This document shows, piece after piece, positions 9,841 to 20,582 of a DNA stretch of 64,000 bases. Below the pieces are notes generated by a model. That model made no database searches. It worked only from the letters and a program-made list of their open reading frames with translations, and was not told the DNA's origin. Source of the DNA: Cantharellus purpuraceus (taxonomy: Eukaryota > Basidiomycota > Agaricomycetes > Cantharellales > Hydnaceae); assembly GCA_025174535.1 (NCBI GenBank), contig JALBUN010000018.1:558001-622000 (forward strand), in the 5' to 3' direction. The position numbers and the translations under genes are program-made. How positions within the stretch are numbered: the first letter of the stretch is position 1; each line of letters opens with the position of its first letter.

Positions 9841-11820
9841 TCATAGCAATATTGTTGAGAATAGAACTGGCGATGGCATTGGCAGCAGCACTGGACACAT
9901 TTGCTGTGGATGACTATATGAGTGGGTGGATTGATTCAGCATTGCCAGGAGCTGCACTTGTGTTGAACAGTACACAATCACCCCTTGCATGCACAGTCCC
10001 TTCCTCCTGCAGACTGTCACCACCATTGTGCATGCCCATGTGCCCTCCTGCTGCTGCCTCACCCTTCCCTCCCTTTCTCCCCATCTCACTACACCAATAC
10101 CAATGTCCTTCAGCCCACACCTGATGCTGGCATTCCTTGCTGCAATATGTAGCTTTCCTGCACTGCTGGCATTTGAAAAACTCATGCAGGGCACTTTCCC
10201 ATTTGCTGCACAGCATGTATGCACATTGCCAGATACCTCCATGGCTTTTATCTTTGCAGCATGTGTTGCACATGATAACAACTGCCCAATACTGCATTTC
10301 CAGAGGTAGGAGTGGTGGCAGCCAGGATTCATGTGGCAAGGGTTGGAATGTGAATTGTTTGACAAGAGAGAATATGTTAGTGAAGGCAGGCATAGCTGTG
10401 GTATGAACCTTATCTTTCCCTCATCTGACAGTAGCACCTGCCAGCACTTTGAAAGAGTCCCCCTAAATAAATAAAAGATTTAGTCAGTTTAGTTTTAGTT
10501 CTCAACGCACATAGGTTTCAGCTGGACAACTTACCAGCAATGCCAGATTGAAAACTGCCCTCGACTTGTAGAAAGCTTGCCAAACATATGGGTATTTGCT
10601 CAGAAATGCCAACAGCTACAATGCCTGCAGCACATCTGCATCATGATATGGCCCAGGCTCCTTGGTGTTGGTGTCAGTGTTGGAAAGAATGGGGTGTGGC
10701 ACAGCAGTGACAGGGGGGGTGGTAGCACAAGCAACAATGGTGCCACTCCAATCATGGCCAGGGACAATGACAGCACCTGTGGGCATGCTTCCACCATGAG
10801 GAGTGGAGGTATGGGCAGTCTTGTTGGAGGTGTCAGATGTGACAGCATGTGGTTGGGGCAAAGGTGAAGGGGAGGAGTGTAAAAAGGAGTTTATGAAGGT
10901 GTTGAGTAAGGTAATGGAGGCATCTGGCTTGTCAGGGGGTGTGGGGTTAGACTCCTGTTTGATGTCAATGGGGGATATATGCTGCATCACCTTGCCCTAA
11001 GATTCATGTTAGCCTGGATGGTCTGATGCTCCCACTGTCTCACCTCTGCCATAGTGAGCCTTCATGCATGCTGTTGCTCACAAGTTTCTTGGGGCATGCT
11101 GCTAGCACTAGCACTAGGAGCCACAGTGAACCCTTTACTGGCAAGCCAGCCTTTGAGGACACAGCTCATGATCAAGTGTGCCGACCTGGATGACACAGGT
11201 GTGGATGTGCTCTAAGCCACATATGCCAACATTGACTATGCACTGGAAGGTGAGGCTGAAGTGAGAGGCCACTGCAGGATCACAGGGTCTTTTTGGATCA
11301 TAGGGGGCCAACATTGACTTAGCAATGTTGGTGTGTTTGGGAGGGGTTGTGGGAGGGAGAAGACTGTAGAACTGAGAGGTGGGCTCTGGAGGGAGAGGTT
11401 GGAAGCAAAAGTCACAGAGAAGGTGGATGAGATGCTTGAGACTGCCATCCTTGGTGAGGATTTTGTGGATGTGGGGAGATGTGGAGGTTAGGTAGAGGAG
11501 GTGGGTGAGCAAGTTGAAGAGCAGAAGTGGAGAAGTCATATTGAGGGCTGAGGAACAAGTGAGTGAAAATGGAGAAAAATAGAGAAATAAAGGGACAAAC
11601 CTCTCCTATTGTAAAGCTGCCTTGATATATATACACAAGCTCTGTTATGTTCAGGATAAGCAAAGTTGGATTTGCACATTGTGTTCTCACTGGGATGGCA
11701 GCAGCTGACAAAGGGAACTAGGCCAGAGATATTACAAATAAACCCCATTAGGAATAGAGGAGCATGGAAGACATTGGTGATGGTGTAAAGACATGCCTTC
11801 ACATCCAGTTAGATCCCTAC
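9841..11820 (-). pseudogene. MUB1/samB-type MYND zinc-finger gene, degenerate
   Basis: Three blocks in the right order on the minus strand match the basidiomycete MUB1/samB family: an armadillo-like N-terminal part at 11539-11135 (LLFNLLTHLLYLTSTSP, FQCIVNVGI), a linker at 10990-10616 (PTGAVIVPGHDWSGTIV), and the C-terminal part at 10393-9914 with the MYND finger (FKCQQCRKATYCSKECQ, W..GH...CSE). In yeast, Mub1 acts with the ubiquitin ligase Ubr2; samB affects fungal morphogenesis. Stops and shifts separate the blocks and no good N-terminus is visible. Many residues expected to be Arg are Cys, His, Trp or Gln, as expected from C-to-T change at CpG. Family recognition is from memory, not a search. 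Confidence 0.72.
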
Positions 11821-11929
11821 TCCATCCAATGAGATAGACTGGCTGGTTGCTTTCGGCAATGATGAGAGCAGGGTTGGTGCAAAGTGTGTTCTTGGTGGAA
11901 TGGCAGTGGTGCACTCCAGATGTACACCA

Positions 11930-12950
11930 CTGCATGTATGCCCAAGTGTGAGCAGTGGTGCGTGCTGTGCATCACAGACACACAGTTACCTCTGTTGACC
12001 AATTTGTGTATGTCCAAATCTGAGGACATGCATCAGAGATGCACAGTTACTTCTGTTGACCAATTTTTGTATGTTGTTTGAGTTTGAGCCACAGATGCAC
12101 AGTTACCTCTGTTGACTAATTGTTGTATGTCTGAGTTTGAGGAGTGGTGCATGCCATGCATCACAGATGCATGTCACCAATGTTGACCAATTTTCATATG
12201 TCCAAGTTTGAGGAGCTATGCATCATGGATGCACAGTTACTTCTGTTGACCAATTTTGTATGTCCAAGTTTGAGTAGTGGTGCACACTATGCATCATGGA
12301 TGCACAGTTACTTCTGTTGACCAATTTTGTATGTCCAAGTTTGAGTAGTGGTGCATGCCATGTGTCACAGACACACAGTTACCTCTGACCAATTTTTGCA
12401 TATCTGGTTTGAATAGTGTACACCATGCGTCATAGACCCACAGTTACTTCTGTTAACCAATTTTTGTATGTTGTTTGAGTTTGAGTCATGGACACACAGT
12501 TATCTCTGTTGACCAATTTTTTGTCTGAGTTTGAGTAGTGGTGCATGTCATGCATCATGGATGCACAGTTACCTGTGTTGACCAAGTTTTGTATGTCTGA
12601 GTCTGAGGAGTGGTGCACACCATGCATTACAGATGCACAGTGACCTCTGTTGTTGACCAATTGGTGTATTTCTGAGTCTGAGGAGTGGTGCATGCCATGC
12701 ATCACAGATGTACAGTGACCTCTGTTGTTGACCAATTATTGTATTTCCAAGTCTAAAGAGTGCCACTGTGCATGCTATGCATCACAGACACACAGTTACC
12801 TCTGTTGACCAGTTTGTGTATGTCCAAATTTGAAGAGTGCCACGATGCAAGCTATGTGTCACAGATGCACAGTTACCTCTGTTGACCAGTTTGTGTATGT
12901 CTGAGCCTGAGGAGGAGTACACACTATGTGTTATGGATGCACAGTGATGT
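11930..12950. repeat. Minisatellite, about 70-75 bp units
   Basis: About fourteen imperfect units, each carrying the phrases cagttacctctgttgaccaa, tttgtatgtc, gagtagtggtgcatgc and catgcatcac.gatg. Some units are internally shortened to about 50 bp. No coding role is apparent. It lies immediately upstream (in gene orientation) of the samB-like pseudogene, so it may have replaced that gene's 5' end. Confidence 0.85.
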
Positions 12951-13790
12951 TTTGATGGGGAGGAAGGAAAGTTTGGTGATTGGAAGGGGCATGAGTGGCA
13001 TGTGGGACTGGCATGGATGTGGGTGAGTTGTGATGAGAAGTGACAGCTGAGACTGTCATCACGCTCACAAGGGGCTCATCCCCACTATGTCCTTAACCAT
13101 AGAGACCTCAAAAACAGTCTTTGATTGGTTCCACCAGGGCCAGACACCCTCTATGCATCCTGGACACATTGAGACTAACATGTTGTGGGGCTCACACAAG
13201 ACAGTATGCTTGTGTGTCTGCACCCCTAGAGGACCCCTGAGCTATGCACCTCCATGCATCTGAGATCCACCCCTACCATACAGTGTGAATACAGGTAGGG
13301 AAGAGTGCCTCTAGAACTTCATGGCTTCATGAATGCCCCAGGTTGGAACTGCATCTACTCATGTAGCTATGGAATGTGAGTTAATGTAATGACAATAGTG
13401 ATAATCATCAGGCTAGTGGCCACTCTGGGCCTTGGTGCTGGCCTCATCTATCATATACATCTAGGATGCAAACATCCAGAGCATAGGAACAGGATATTCA
13501 TTCACCACTCATAATCACCAACCCCTATTGCATGGTGACAATATTAACAGGAGGTCGTATGTGTCTGTGTCTTGGGCCCACTCCTAGCCTGCCATGTTGA
13601 TGCCAAAGATCATTGACAACCCTTGATGTATCATTGATGATATAATGTTGTAGCTTAATATTATTATACCATGGTATGCCATGCATCTCAGATGCATGCC
13701 TCACATGACACTGGCACCAAAGTTGTGACCCTTCTTGGTGATTTCAAGTTAAGATTTGGCTAGCTGGGCACTCCATATACTCTGAGGGAT
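12951..13790. other. Gene-free stretch
   Basis: CpG-poor sequence between the minisatellite and the next hypothetical gene. No domain, no repeat shared within the window and no convincing splice-linked coding found. It may be decayed host sequence. Confidence 0.4.
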
Positions 13791-13819
13791 TTGTCCTTTT
13801 TCAAAATGATATATATGAC

Positions 13820-14449
13820 TTATATTATTCTACAATATTGTGTTATTGTCCCCTGCCCCACCCTGCTGGTCTTGTCCCTGCACAGCACCTGCATCAACAA
13901 TGGGTCCATTTTCTCTGGCCAATTTGTCTTCAAATGCTTCTTAGGAGGTGCAGGTTCCTGTGAACTTGATCTAGACAATGACTGTGGTTGTTTATCCCCA
14001 AGCTCAGGCTTGGTGTCTGCTCCAGGTGTGGGACAGGCTTCTGCCTCTGCATCAGTTCCCACTGTGGTCACCATGGCAGGATCGTTGGCAGTGGGCAGTT
14101 GTGAGCTAATTGGATCATCAACATCCATGGGAGGTGAGGTGAGTGGGGAACTGGGTCCTAGTGGAATATTCACAATCAGCATCCAGTGTGCAGTGACAGC
14201 TGAAACTCAAGCCTTACCATTGATGATCAATGAATGATCCACAGTGTTCAGATATTCCTTGATCTCACTTAATATGCTCTCCTGAACTGGCTGGAGTAAC
14301 AGAGTGGAGTTGGGTATGGGACATGAGGCACCAGTTGGGTCAGACATTGATCCAGAGGGCTGAGGATCTGATGGCATTGTTTCACAGGGATGGAGCACCT
14401 GAGTGGAGTCGTCAGGTATGGCATTTGGGGCATCAGTGGTGTCTGACAT
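13820..14449 (-). pseudogene. Hypothetical two-exon gene or remnant
   Basis: Exon 1 (14449 to about 14218) begins MSDTTDAPNAIPDD and ends SLIING before GTAAGG. A candidate intron of about 60 nt has a CTGAT branch motif and a CTAG acceptor near 14158. Exon 2 continues PSSPLTSPPMDVDDP to the stop near 13820 (PPKKHLKTNWPEKMDP close to the C-terminus). It is Ser/Pro/Asp-rich with low sequence complexity and an internal duplication of DPQPSGSMSD. No family recognised. The region is CpG-poor, so it may be inactive. Confidence 0.35.
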
Positions 14450-14544
14450 TGATCCAGAAGGCTGAGGATCTATGTCCCATCTCTGGTCTGTTCAGTCCAG
14501 CTTGGCATCCCATGATCTGTACAACAGTCTTGGTGATTGGAATG

Positions 14545-14976
14545 TCAGCAATCCACTTGTATCTGCACCCCAATCTGACAGCCTATGCAATGATGTCTCA
14601 TACGACTCAGGCCAGTGGAGAGACTTACAGCAAATATCACCACATCTGCATAAGATAAGTTCAGTCTCACATTGCCAACCTGGGAGAAGATAAGTATGTG
14701 AGGCCCTTTAATATTTCTGAATAATTGAACTGTTGCATGGCATTTGGTGGGAGTGTCCATTCTGCCAATACTTACAGCCTCCACATCATGTCTGAGAGAA
14801 GGTATGTGCACAGGTGGGTGATGGTATTGAATTTGGTTGACTTCATGGTATGCCACTCCTGCAGAGAGGAGAGCAGTGCCACTGAAGCCCCATGCCTGCC
14901 CATCATATAATGACCTATTGTTTGCCAATACCCAATATAAAATTTCTGGGCTAAAAATGTAAAAGATACTCACAGA
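14545..14976 (-). other. Unassigned open frame next to the inverted repeat
   Basis: A minus-strand frame of about 150 codons runs from 15006, but its first codons come from the G2 fragment at 14983-15060. The rest (for example YHEVNQIQYHHPPVHIP) matches nothing I know. It could be part of the same decayed host gene as 13820-14449. Given as an observation, not a gene call. Confidence 0.2.
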
Positions 14977-14982
14977 GCAAAC

Positions 14983-15060
14983 ACTTCTGGACCACCCATC
15001 CATCAAAGAAACTCTCTGAGAAATACTTAGGTCCCTATGAGGTCATTGCTTGCACAGGCA
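14983..15060 (+). repeat. 78-bp local copy of G2 integrase C-terminal segment
   Basis: acttctggaccacccatcc...cttgcacaggca repeats 15641-15718 in the same orientation, about 660 bp away, and ends exactly where the right inverted-repeat arm begins (15062). It is therefore a third copy of a short piece of the arm sitting at its breakpoint. Confidence 0.85.
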
Positions 15061-15061
15061 G

Positions 15062-16060
15062 ACAACACCATACTTGTGATTGTTGACAGGTTCACTATCA
15101 CCTCTGCCTTACTAGCTAAGTTGTTTGTTCTCCACATGTTCTCTAAACATGGAGTCCCATCACATGTCACATCCAATTGGGGCTCAGAGTTCATGTCCTC
15201 CTTCTTCTGCACACTAGGAAAGGCTCTTGACATGAAGCTTCATTTCACCTCCAGATACCATCCTGAGGGAGACAGACAAATGGAACAAATGAATCTCCCT
15301 GGAACAATATCTCCAAGTCTATTGTAACCATCAACAAGACAACTGGGCTGACCTACTTCTGATCGCAGAGTTTGTCTACAACAACACCCTGAATGTGACT
15401 ACTGACATCTCTCTGTTCTTTGCTAATAAAGGTTACCATCTGAACATCTCCATCTACCTGGAGAAGGAACTTGCCTCCACCAAAGCCCACCAATTTGTAA
15501 CTGACCTCAACCAACTACACCAATATCTCTGAGAAACAATCTCTGATGCCCAGAAACAATACCAAGTCTCTGTGGACCAATGCCACATCCTGGCTCCAGA
15601 CCTGCAAATTGGAGATAAAGTATTTGTCAAGGCCAAACACTTCTGGACCACCCATCCATCAAAGAAACTCTCTGAGAAATACTTAGGTCCCTATGAGGTC
15701 ATTGCTTGCGCAGGCAGCAGGTCCTTCACCCTCTACCTCCCTGACCACTTCCAAGCAGTTCACCTGGTCTTCCATATATCAATGCTTGAACCTGCTACTA
15801 CAAACAAGATTCTCAGTTGCACACAATCTCTGCCCCCTCTGATCATCATCAAAGGAGATAATGAATATGAGATATCCAAGATCCTGGACTCAAAGATTGA
15901 TCATCAGTACAAGTGCAAGCTCCAGTACCTAGTTGAATGGACTGGTTACAAAGGCACCAATGAAGAGTCCTCATGGATCTCTGCATCAGAACTCAATCAT
16001 GCATCCGAATCTGTCTCTGCTTTTCACTCCACTTATCCAGACAAAAAGTTCCATCACTGA
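15062..16060 (+). pseudogene. G2 integrase and chromodomain, right-arm copy
   Basis: Plus-strand twin of 2176-1178: integrase core at 15067-15327, then the C-terminal domain and chromodomain open at 15572-16060 with the stop at 16058-16060. It starts at the inverted-repeat edge without the upstream half of the core, and the frame is broken near 15300-15540. Confidence 0.83.
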
Positions 16061-16179
16061 CTCCAATTCTATTATTCCACATCAACGTTTATTACAATTC
16101 ACAAAGAAAATTACAAGTCTACCTGACCTCTGAAAAATCTCACTCCAACCCACAATCAAAATCAAAATCCTTTTTGTAA

Positions 16180-16959
16180 TTATACATTGCGCTTCCTTTT
16201 TCCCTTCCCCTTGTCTACCTCAGCCTCTGTCTCCAACACCATCTCCAATTCATCATCACTCTCCACATCTGACACCCAATCCTTCTCATCCCCCATGTCT
16301 GAATCCTTGTCCAGGGGGGCCATGAACTTCCACAGTTGACACAACTCAGCAGTCCACCAACCATCAAGAACCTCCTTCCGTTTCATTGTCTTAACCAAAT
16401 CAACTAACAACCCCTCCATTTGCCAGAGGTGCTCTGACTGCAGGAACCAGTCAGATAAGCTGGCCCACAGTACTGTTGGGCATGGAGATGCATCCTGTAC
16501 CTGTACCAGTTGTTGCTTGCTCCAATCCAACACTGCTACCTCCAGCTGCCACAGCACCCATCTCTGTCTGCTGCCTTTTGGTCAGATGACCTTCCAATTC
16601 TTTCTCCACCCCTCCTTCTACCACTAGTCAGGGCTTGACGCTCCAACTTCAAGGATTGAACTTGCCATCAATCCTACACCCTCCTTTCCAACCCTGACAA
16701 TGATCACAGGACTGAAGTCAGCAGGTTGGACCAGTGGGCCATACACACTCCACACCTGCATCACAACACAAGTTGCATATTACACCTGGACTGCCAAATG
16801 GCTCCATCAGAGCCAGAGCCTTGGGAGGTCCGCTCCTTTTCAATGTGGCCTCCAAGTGCTCCCTCTCCTCCTCCTTGTCCTGCTGCTCCACTGCTCCACT
16901 GTGGCCTTCTCCATCTCATGCTTGTGAAGCTGGATTGCTGACCTAGCAACACACAGCTC
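16180..16959 (-). pseudogene. Relic of the G2 antisense Zn2Cys6-like ORF, right arm
   Basis: Minus-strand twin of 279-1058; the C-terminal block is open at 16557-16180. It converges on the chromodomain ending at 16060, leaving about 120 bp between the two 3' ends, as in the other copies. The fusion with G1 integrase lies at about 16960. Confidence 0.8.
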
Positions 16960-18194
16960 CTGCTGGTCCATCTGGGATCTCTGTCAGATATAATTTGTTT
17001 GGGAATTCCATACTTGGATAGCACATGTTCAAACAATATCTGAGTGGTTCCCTCCTCATTAATAGTGCTTTGAGTAGGGATAAAGATGCCAAACTTTGTA
17101 AGTTTATCCACTATCACCAGGATGGAATCGCACCCATTGCTCTCAGGTAATTCTGTAATAAAATCCATGGTGATAACTTCAAAAGGATTTTCTGGAATAG
17201 GTATGGGCTGCAACAGTCCAATAGGTGCGTGTTGCCTTGGTTTGGCTTTCTGGCAAATGTCACAGCTTACAACAAACTTCTTGACATCTCTACTCATTTT
17301 AGGCCAATAGAAGGTAGAAGCCAGCTTGTTGTATGTTTTATGGTAACCTGCATGAGCTCCTTCAGTGATTTCATCATGAATTTCACTTAGAAGATTAGAT
17401 TGCTCAGCATTGGGTACACATAGCCTGTAATTGCCATTCCAATCTTCAAAGTAAAGCAATCCATCCTCATTTTCAAAAAAGAGTGGATGCTTCAGACTGA
17501 TCCAATTAGACTCCTGTCGTAATTCAGATCTGACCCTTTTGAAGTAAGGATCCTTGGCATATGCATCAACTATTTTCTGAATCTCTTCCTGAGCAAGGCT
17601 AGAGACTAGATTATAGCTTTTGGCTGTTATGTATGGAATGGTGAAATCTTCTTCCAGGCTGGTATTAGCTTGGATGGAAGAAGCATACACTTTCTGTGGA
17701 ATTCTCTGGTTCTCTTCTTCATACACAGCCATTAACATTAAAGTTCTGGCTTCAAACTGAGGAGAGATATCAGAATGACAAACAACAAGTGGATCCTGTT
17801 CTGAGTCCAGGATAGTAGGAATGGAGTCATCAGAAGAAGGTCCATCTTGATATGGAACATTCCTTCTGAGTCTGGAAATAGGATCTACATTGGAGTGGAC
17901 CTGTCCCACCCTGTGTACAATTTTTAATTCAGGGTACACAGCAAATACCGTTCCCCAAGTTAATAACCGTCAATTAACATTTTGGTAGGTCTGACTCCAG
18001 ATGAGGGGTTCTACTGAAACCATAGTGTTTTCAAAGTCTTTATCCCAAGTACCTGGCTTAGGGAGAGTTTCATCTTTTAACACAGGAATCACCAATTGTG
18101 GTACAGGTAATCCTTTGTCATAAGCTGATTTGAGTTTCTCATACCCTTTGGTACCTTTGAGATCTCTGATTTTGAGAGGTTGAATCTGCTAAAG
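16960..18194 (-). pseudogene. G1 gypsy RNase H and integrase region
   Basis: Minus strand. The RNase H remnant (KIRDLKGTKGYEKLKSA, then TWSQTYQNVN/RLLTWGTVFAVYPELK with about 55 expected residues missing and a stop near 17970) is followed by the connection and integrase: HRVGQVHSNVDPISRL, the zinc-binding region (HDEITEGAHAGYHKTYNKL, CDICQKAKPRQHAP), and the core MDFITELPES to ISDRDPRW. The 3' end is lost at the fusion with the G2 relic at about 16960. It is a typical fungal Ty3/gypsy pol, inactive. Confidence 0.85.
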
Positions 18195-18492
18195 TACTTG
18201 TCACAAGGTCAATATGATTCGAAACAAGTTTGTATATGAGTTGGTGTTGGATAAGAGTTTAGATAGAGAGGATAAGGGTTTAGATAGAGAGGAGAGTTAG
18301 GATTAGAGGAGGAGGGCAGATAAGTGTGACCATAGAACTTGTCTTCTGGAAATTCCAAATCGGTTTGTTCCAGATTACAAGAAACTATATTGAGTAAAGA
18401 CTTAGTGATAGAAGGTTGGGTTATATCTGCAATGGTGCTTGAAATCTACACTCTAGACACTGCTTAAGCAATTCCCAGAGCATCCACCAAAT
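18195..18492 (-). mobile_element. LTR leader and gag-start piece inserted in G1
   Basis: Lies between the two halves of G1 RNase H (upstream half ends near 18941, downstream half starts at 18194). Reading minus, it directly follows the LTR end ...GGTTCCAAAACA with tt-TGGTGGATGCTCTGGG. TGG right after an LTR suggests a tRNA primer-binding site. A frame then opens (ISSTIADITQPSITKS...DLEFPEDKFYGHTYLP) that looks like a gag N-terminus. It shows what the interior of the LTR-A/B element looks like. Confidence 0.5.
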
Positions 18493-18940
18493 GTTTTGGA
18501 ACCCGCAAAATTATGGTGTTAGGGCAAACTCTAAATCACCACAATTCCATGAATGAACAACTAAGAAGAATATTAAATCCTGCTGCAGCACAACTCCAGA
18601 AACAATTTAACATTTGTACTTTGGTTACAATTCCTTGTATTGGTCAATGCAGACTATACACAGAAAAGTAATATGTTTCTTAGCAGCAAGAAATGAATAA
18701 GACTTCCAGAGTCTAGAGTTCATGGACACTTAGGGGTCCAGATATAAAATGAGGGGAATGCACTTAGAGGCTAAAGGAAGTAGGTGGATGAATCCAACCA
18801 TCCAACCAGTGACACTCTGAAGTGGGTAACAGCAATGTGTGAAGTAGTCTAGCAACTGCTCACACGAGTTCAAGCTTCTAATGCTCTGTAAAGGCAGCAC
18901 ACACTAGTAACTTAAACAAGAGCACTAATGGCAGGATAGC
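18493..18940 (-). mobile_element. LTR-A/B 3' part, 5'-truncated
   Basis: Complement of the shared 3' third of LTR-A/B, from the end GGTTCCAAAACA (18493) back to the phrase cctgccattagtgctc near 18940. The U3 half and TATA box are absent. Together with 18195-18492 it is a 745-bp insertion in G1 without visible target duplications. Confidence 0.85.
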
Positions 18941-20582
18941 AGCAATTCCAATGTCACATGCATCAGAGTAGACTCTATATCTGAGACCAGGAATGGCATA
19001 CACCCTGACTGGCACACTGACAAGGGCATTTTTAGCCAAATCAAAGGCTTCTTGTTGAGTATTGCCCATTCCCAAGTTGAATTCCTTGTTGAGCAGTTCA
19101 AACAAGGGAGCTACAATCCATGCATAGAATGGTATATATGAGAGGAAGTATACCACCATTCCAAGGAAGATTTGTAGATCATGCACATTCTTTGGTTCTG
19201 CCAATTCCAGTATAGCATCTATCTTCTCTTTGTGAGTTGATAGACCTAACCGTGATACCTTTTGTCCTAACAGTAGCAAAGACTGGTAGGCCAAATGGCA
19301 CCCAGCAGGTGATAGGGTGATTCCAGACTTTTCTATAGCTCCAAACACTTTGTCCAGATGATCCAAGTGTTCTTTGAATGTCTTGGAATATATGACAATA
19401 TCATCAATGTAGACCAGGGCAAACACCCATAGAAAAGGTGCTAGGACACCTTGCATTACTCTTTGAAAAACCACAGGTCCATTCTGATACCCAAAGGGCA
19501 TCTGTTTGAATGCAGTTTTTTCTTTGGCACTGTCTGACATTTGCAGTTGTATGAAACCTGCTAATGCATCCAAAGTGGATAACCAATGAGATCCAGTGAG
19601 CGCCTGCAAAATGGAATCTTGTCTTGGCAAGGGAAATTCATCTGGGACAGCAATCTCATTGAGTTTCCTATAGTCTATACACACTCTTGGTTTCCCATTA
19701 TGATAGGCTATAAGTGCTCAAAAACCCCAATGACTTTTGGATGGTTCAATGACTCCAAGGCTGAGCCAAGCATCCATTTGCTTGTCAATCACTTCCCTTT
19801 TGGCAGGAGAGGCATTATAAGGTGGTAGTGAAATTTCTTTGGCCTCAGGCCTGAGATTGATTTCAACTTTTGCATCATAATTGCCAAGTCTGCCATCAAG
19901 ACCAAATGCATCTTTATGTGCCAGAACTGTATCTTGGAGAGCCTTCCTATTGGTGTCATTGAGCTCTGGTGAGAAGTCAATTTCATCCAACAGTTGGTTT
20001 TCAGGAACATCCTCAGGGGGAATTTCCTGAGCCTTAGGTCCTCCTTCTACCACCTCTCCATCTGATTCAAGAGAGGCAACAGTAGGTGTCATACCAGACT
20101 CAAAGTTCTGTTGAGCAAGAGCTTTTATGAGTCTGGCATGAGAGAGACAAGTCTCCAATTGAGTCTGGTTCAGATTAGAAGTCCAATCCAGCCAATTGGA
20201 GGGATTTCTAGCATGACCCAGAAGTTGTCCTTGATGTATAGTGACTGGTTGTGATGAAGAATTGCTAACATGTAGGCATGGGTTATTCTGAGATACAATT
20301 GCATCTGAGATGCCATAGAAATCTTCAGGCCCATGATTGGAGTGAAGCACATTTTCCACATAAACTTCATTACTATTCCCAGGGAAATAGATAGAAGCAG
20401 GAATTAGAGATGCAGTTACAGGAGGAATCATGACAGGATGTAAGGCTCTAACACTTGAATCCAAAATGTGTGCTCTAATCCGCTTCCAAGATTTCTTAAT
20501 ATGTCTATGAGCCTTGAACTCTGCAGTCAGAGATGCAAGGTCAGGTAGGGCTCTTATTTTAAAAGTGTGACCAGTCTCATCC
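18941..20582 (-). pseudogene. G1 gypsy protease-linker and reverse transcriptase
   Basis: Minus strand. 20582-19718 encodes the region before and at the start of RT (RALPDLASLTAEFKAH, AKREVIDKQMDAWLSLGVI, PSKSHWGF). After a single in-frame TGA at about 19717, 19716-18941 carries the RT palm (VCIDYRKLNE, FALVYIDDIVIYS with the YIDD catalytic box) and the start of RNase H (YSDACDIGIAAI). Apart from that stop the RT is open and keeps its catalytic aspartates. Solo LTR-B cuts it at 20582, and the 745-bp insertion cuts it at 18941. Confidence 0.88.

Larger units (their letters stand above)
15062..17237. repeat. Right arm of 2.18-kb inverted repeat
   Basis: Complement of 1-2176 with almost no differences. 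The inner edge at 15062 breaks inside the integrase core (codons of TILVIVDRF). At the outer edge the G1 gypsy polyprotein simply continues to 20582, so the duplicated block may be longer outside the window on the left side. Confidence 0.93.

Noticed and set aside
12430..12766. Repeat-containing frames (HCTSVMHGMHHSSD type)
   Set aside because: They are translations of the 70-75 bp minisatellite on the minus strand, present in two overlapping frames.
11930..12950. CRISPR-like array
   Set aside because: Units are adjacent, imperfect and without unique spacers; the genome is clearly fungal.
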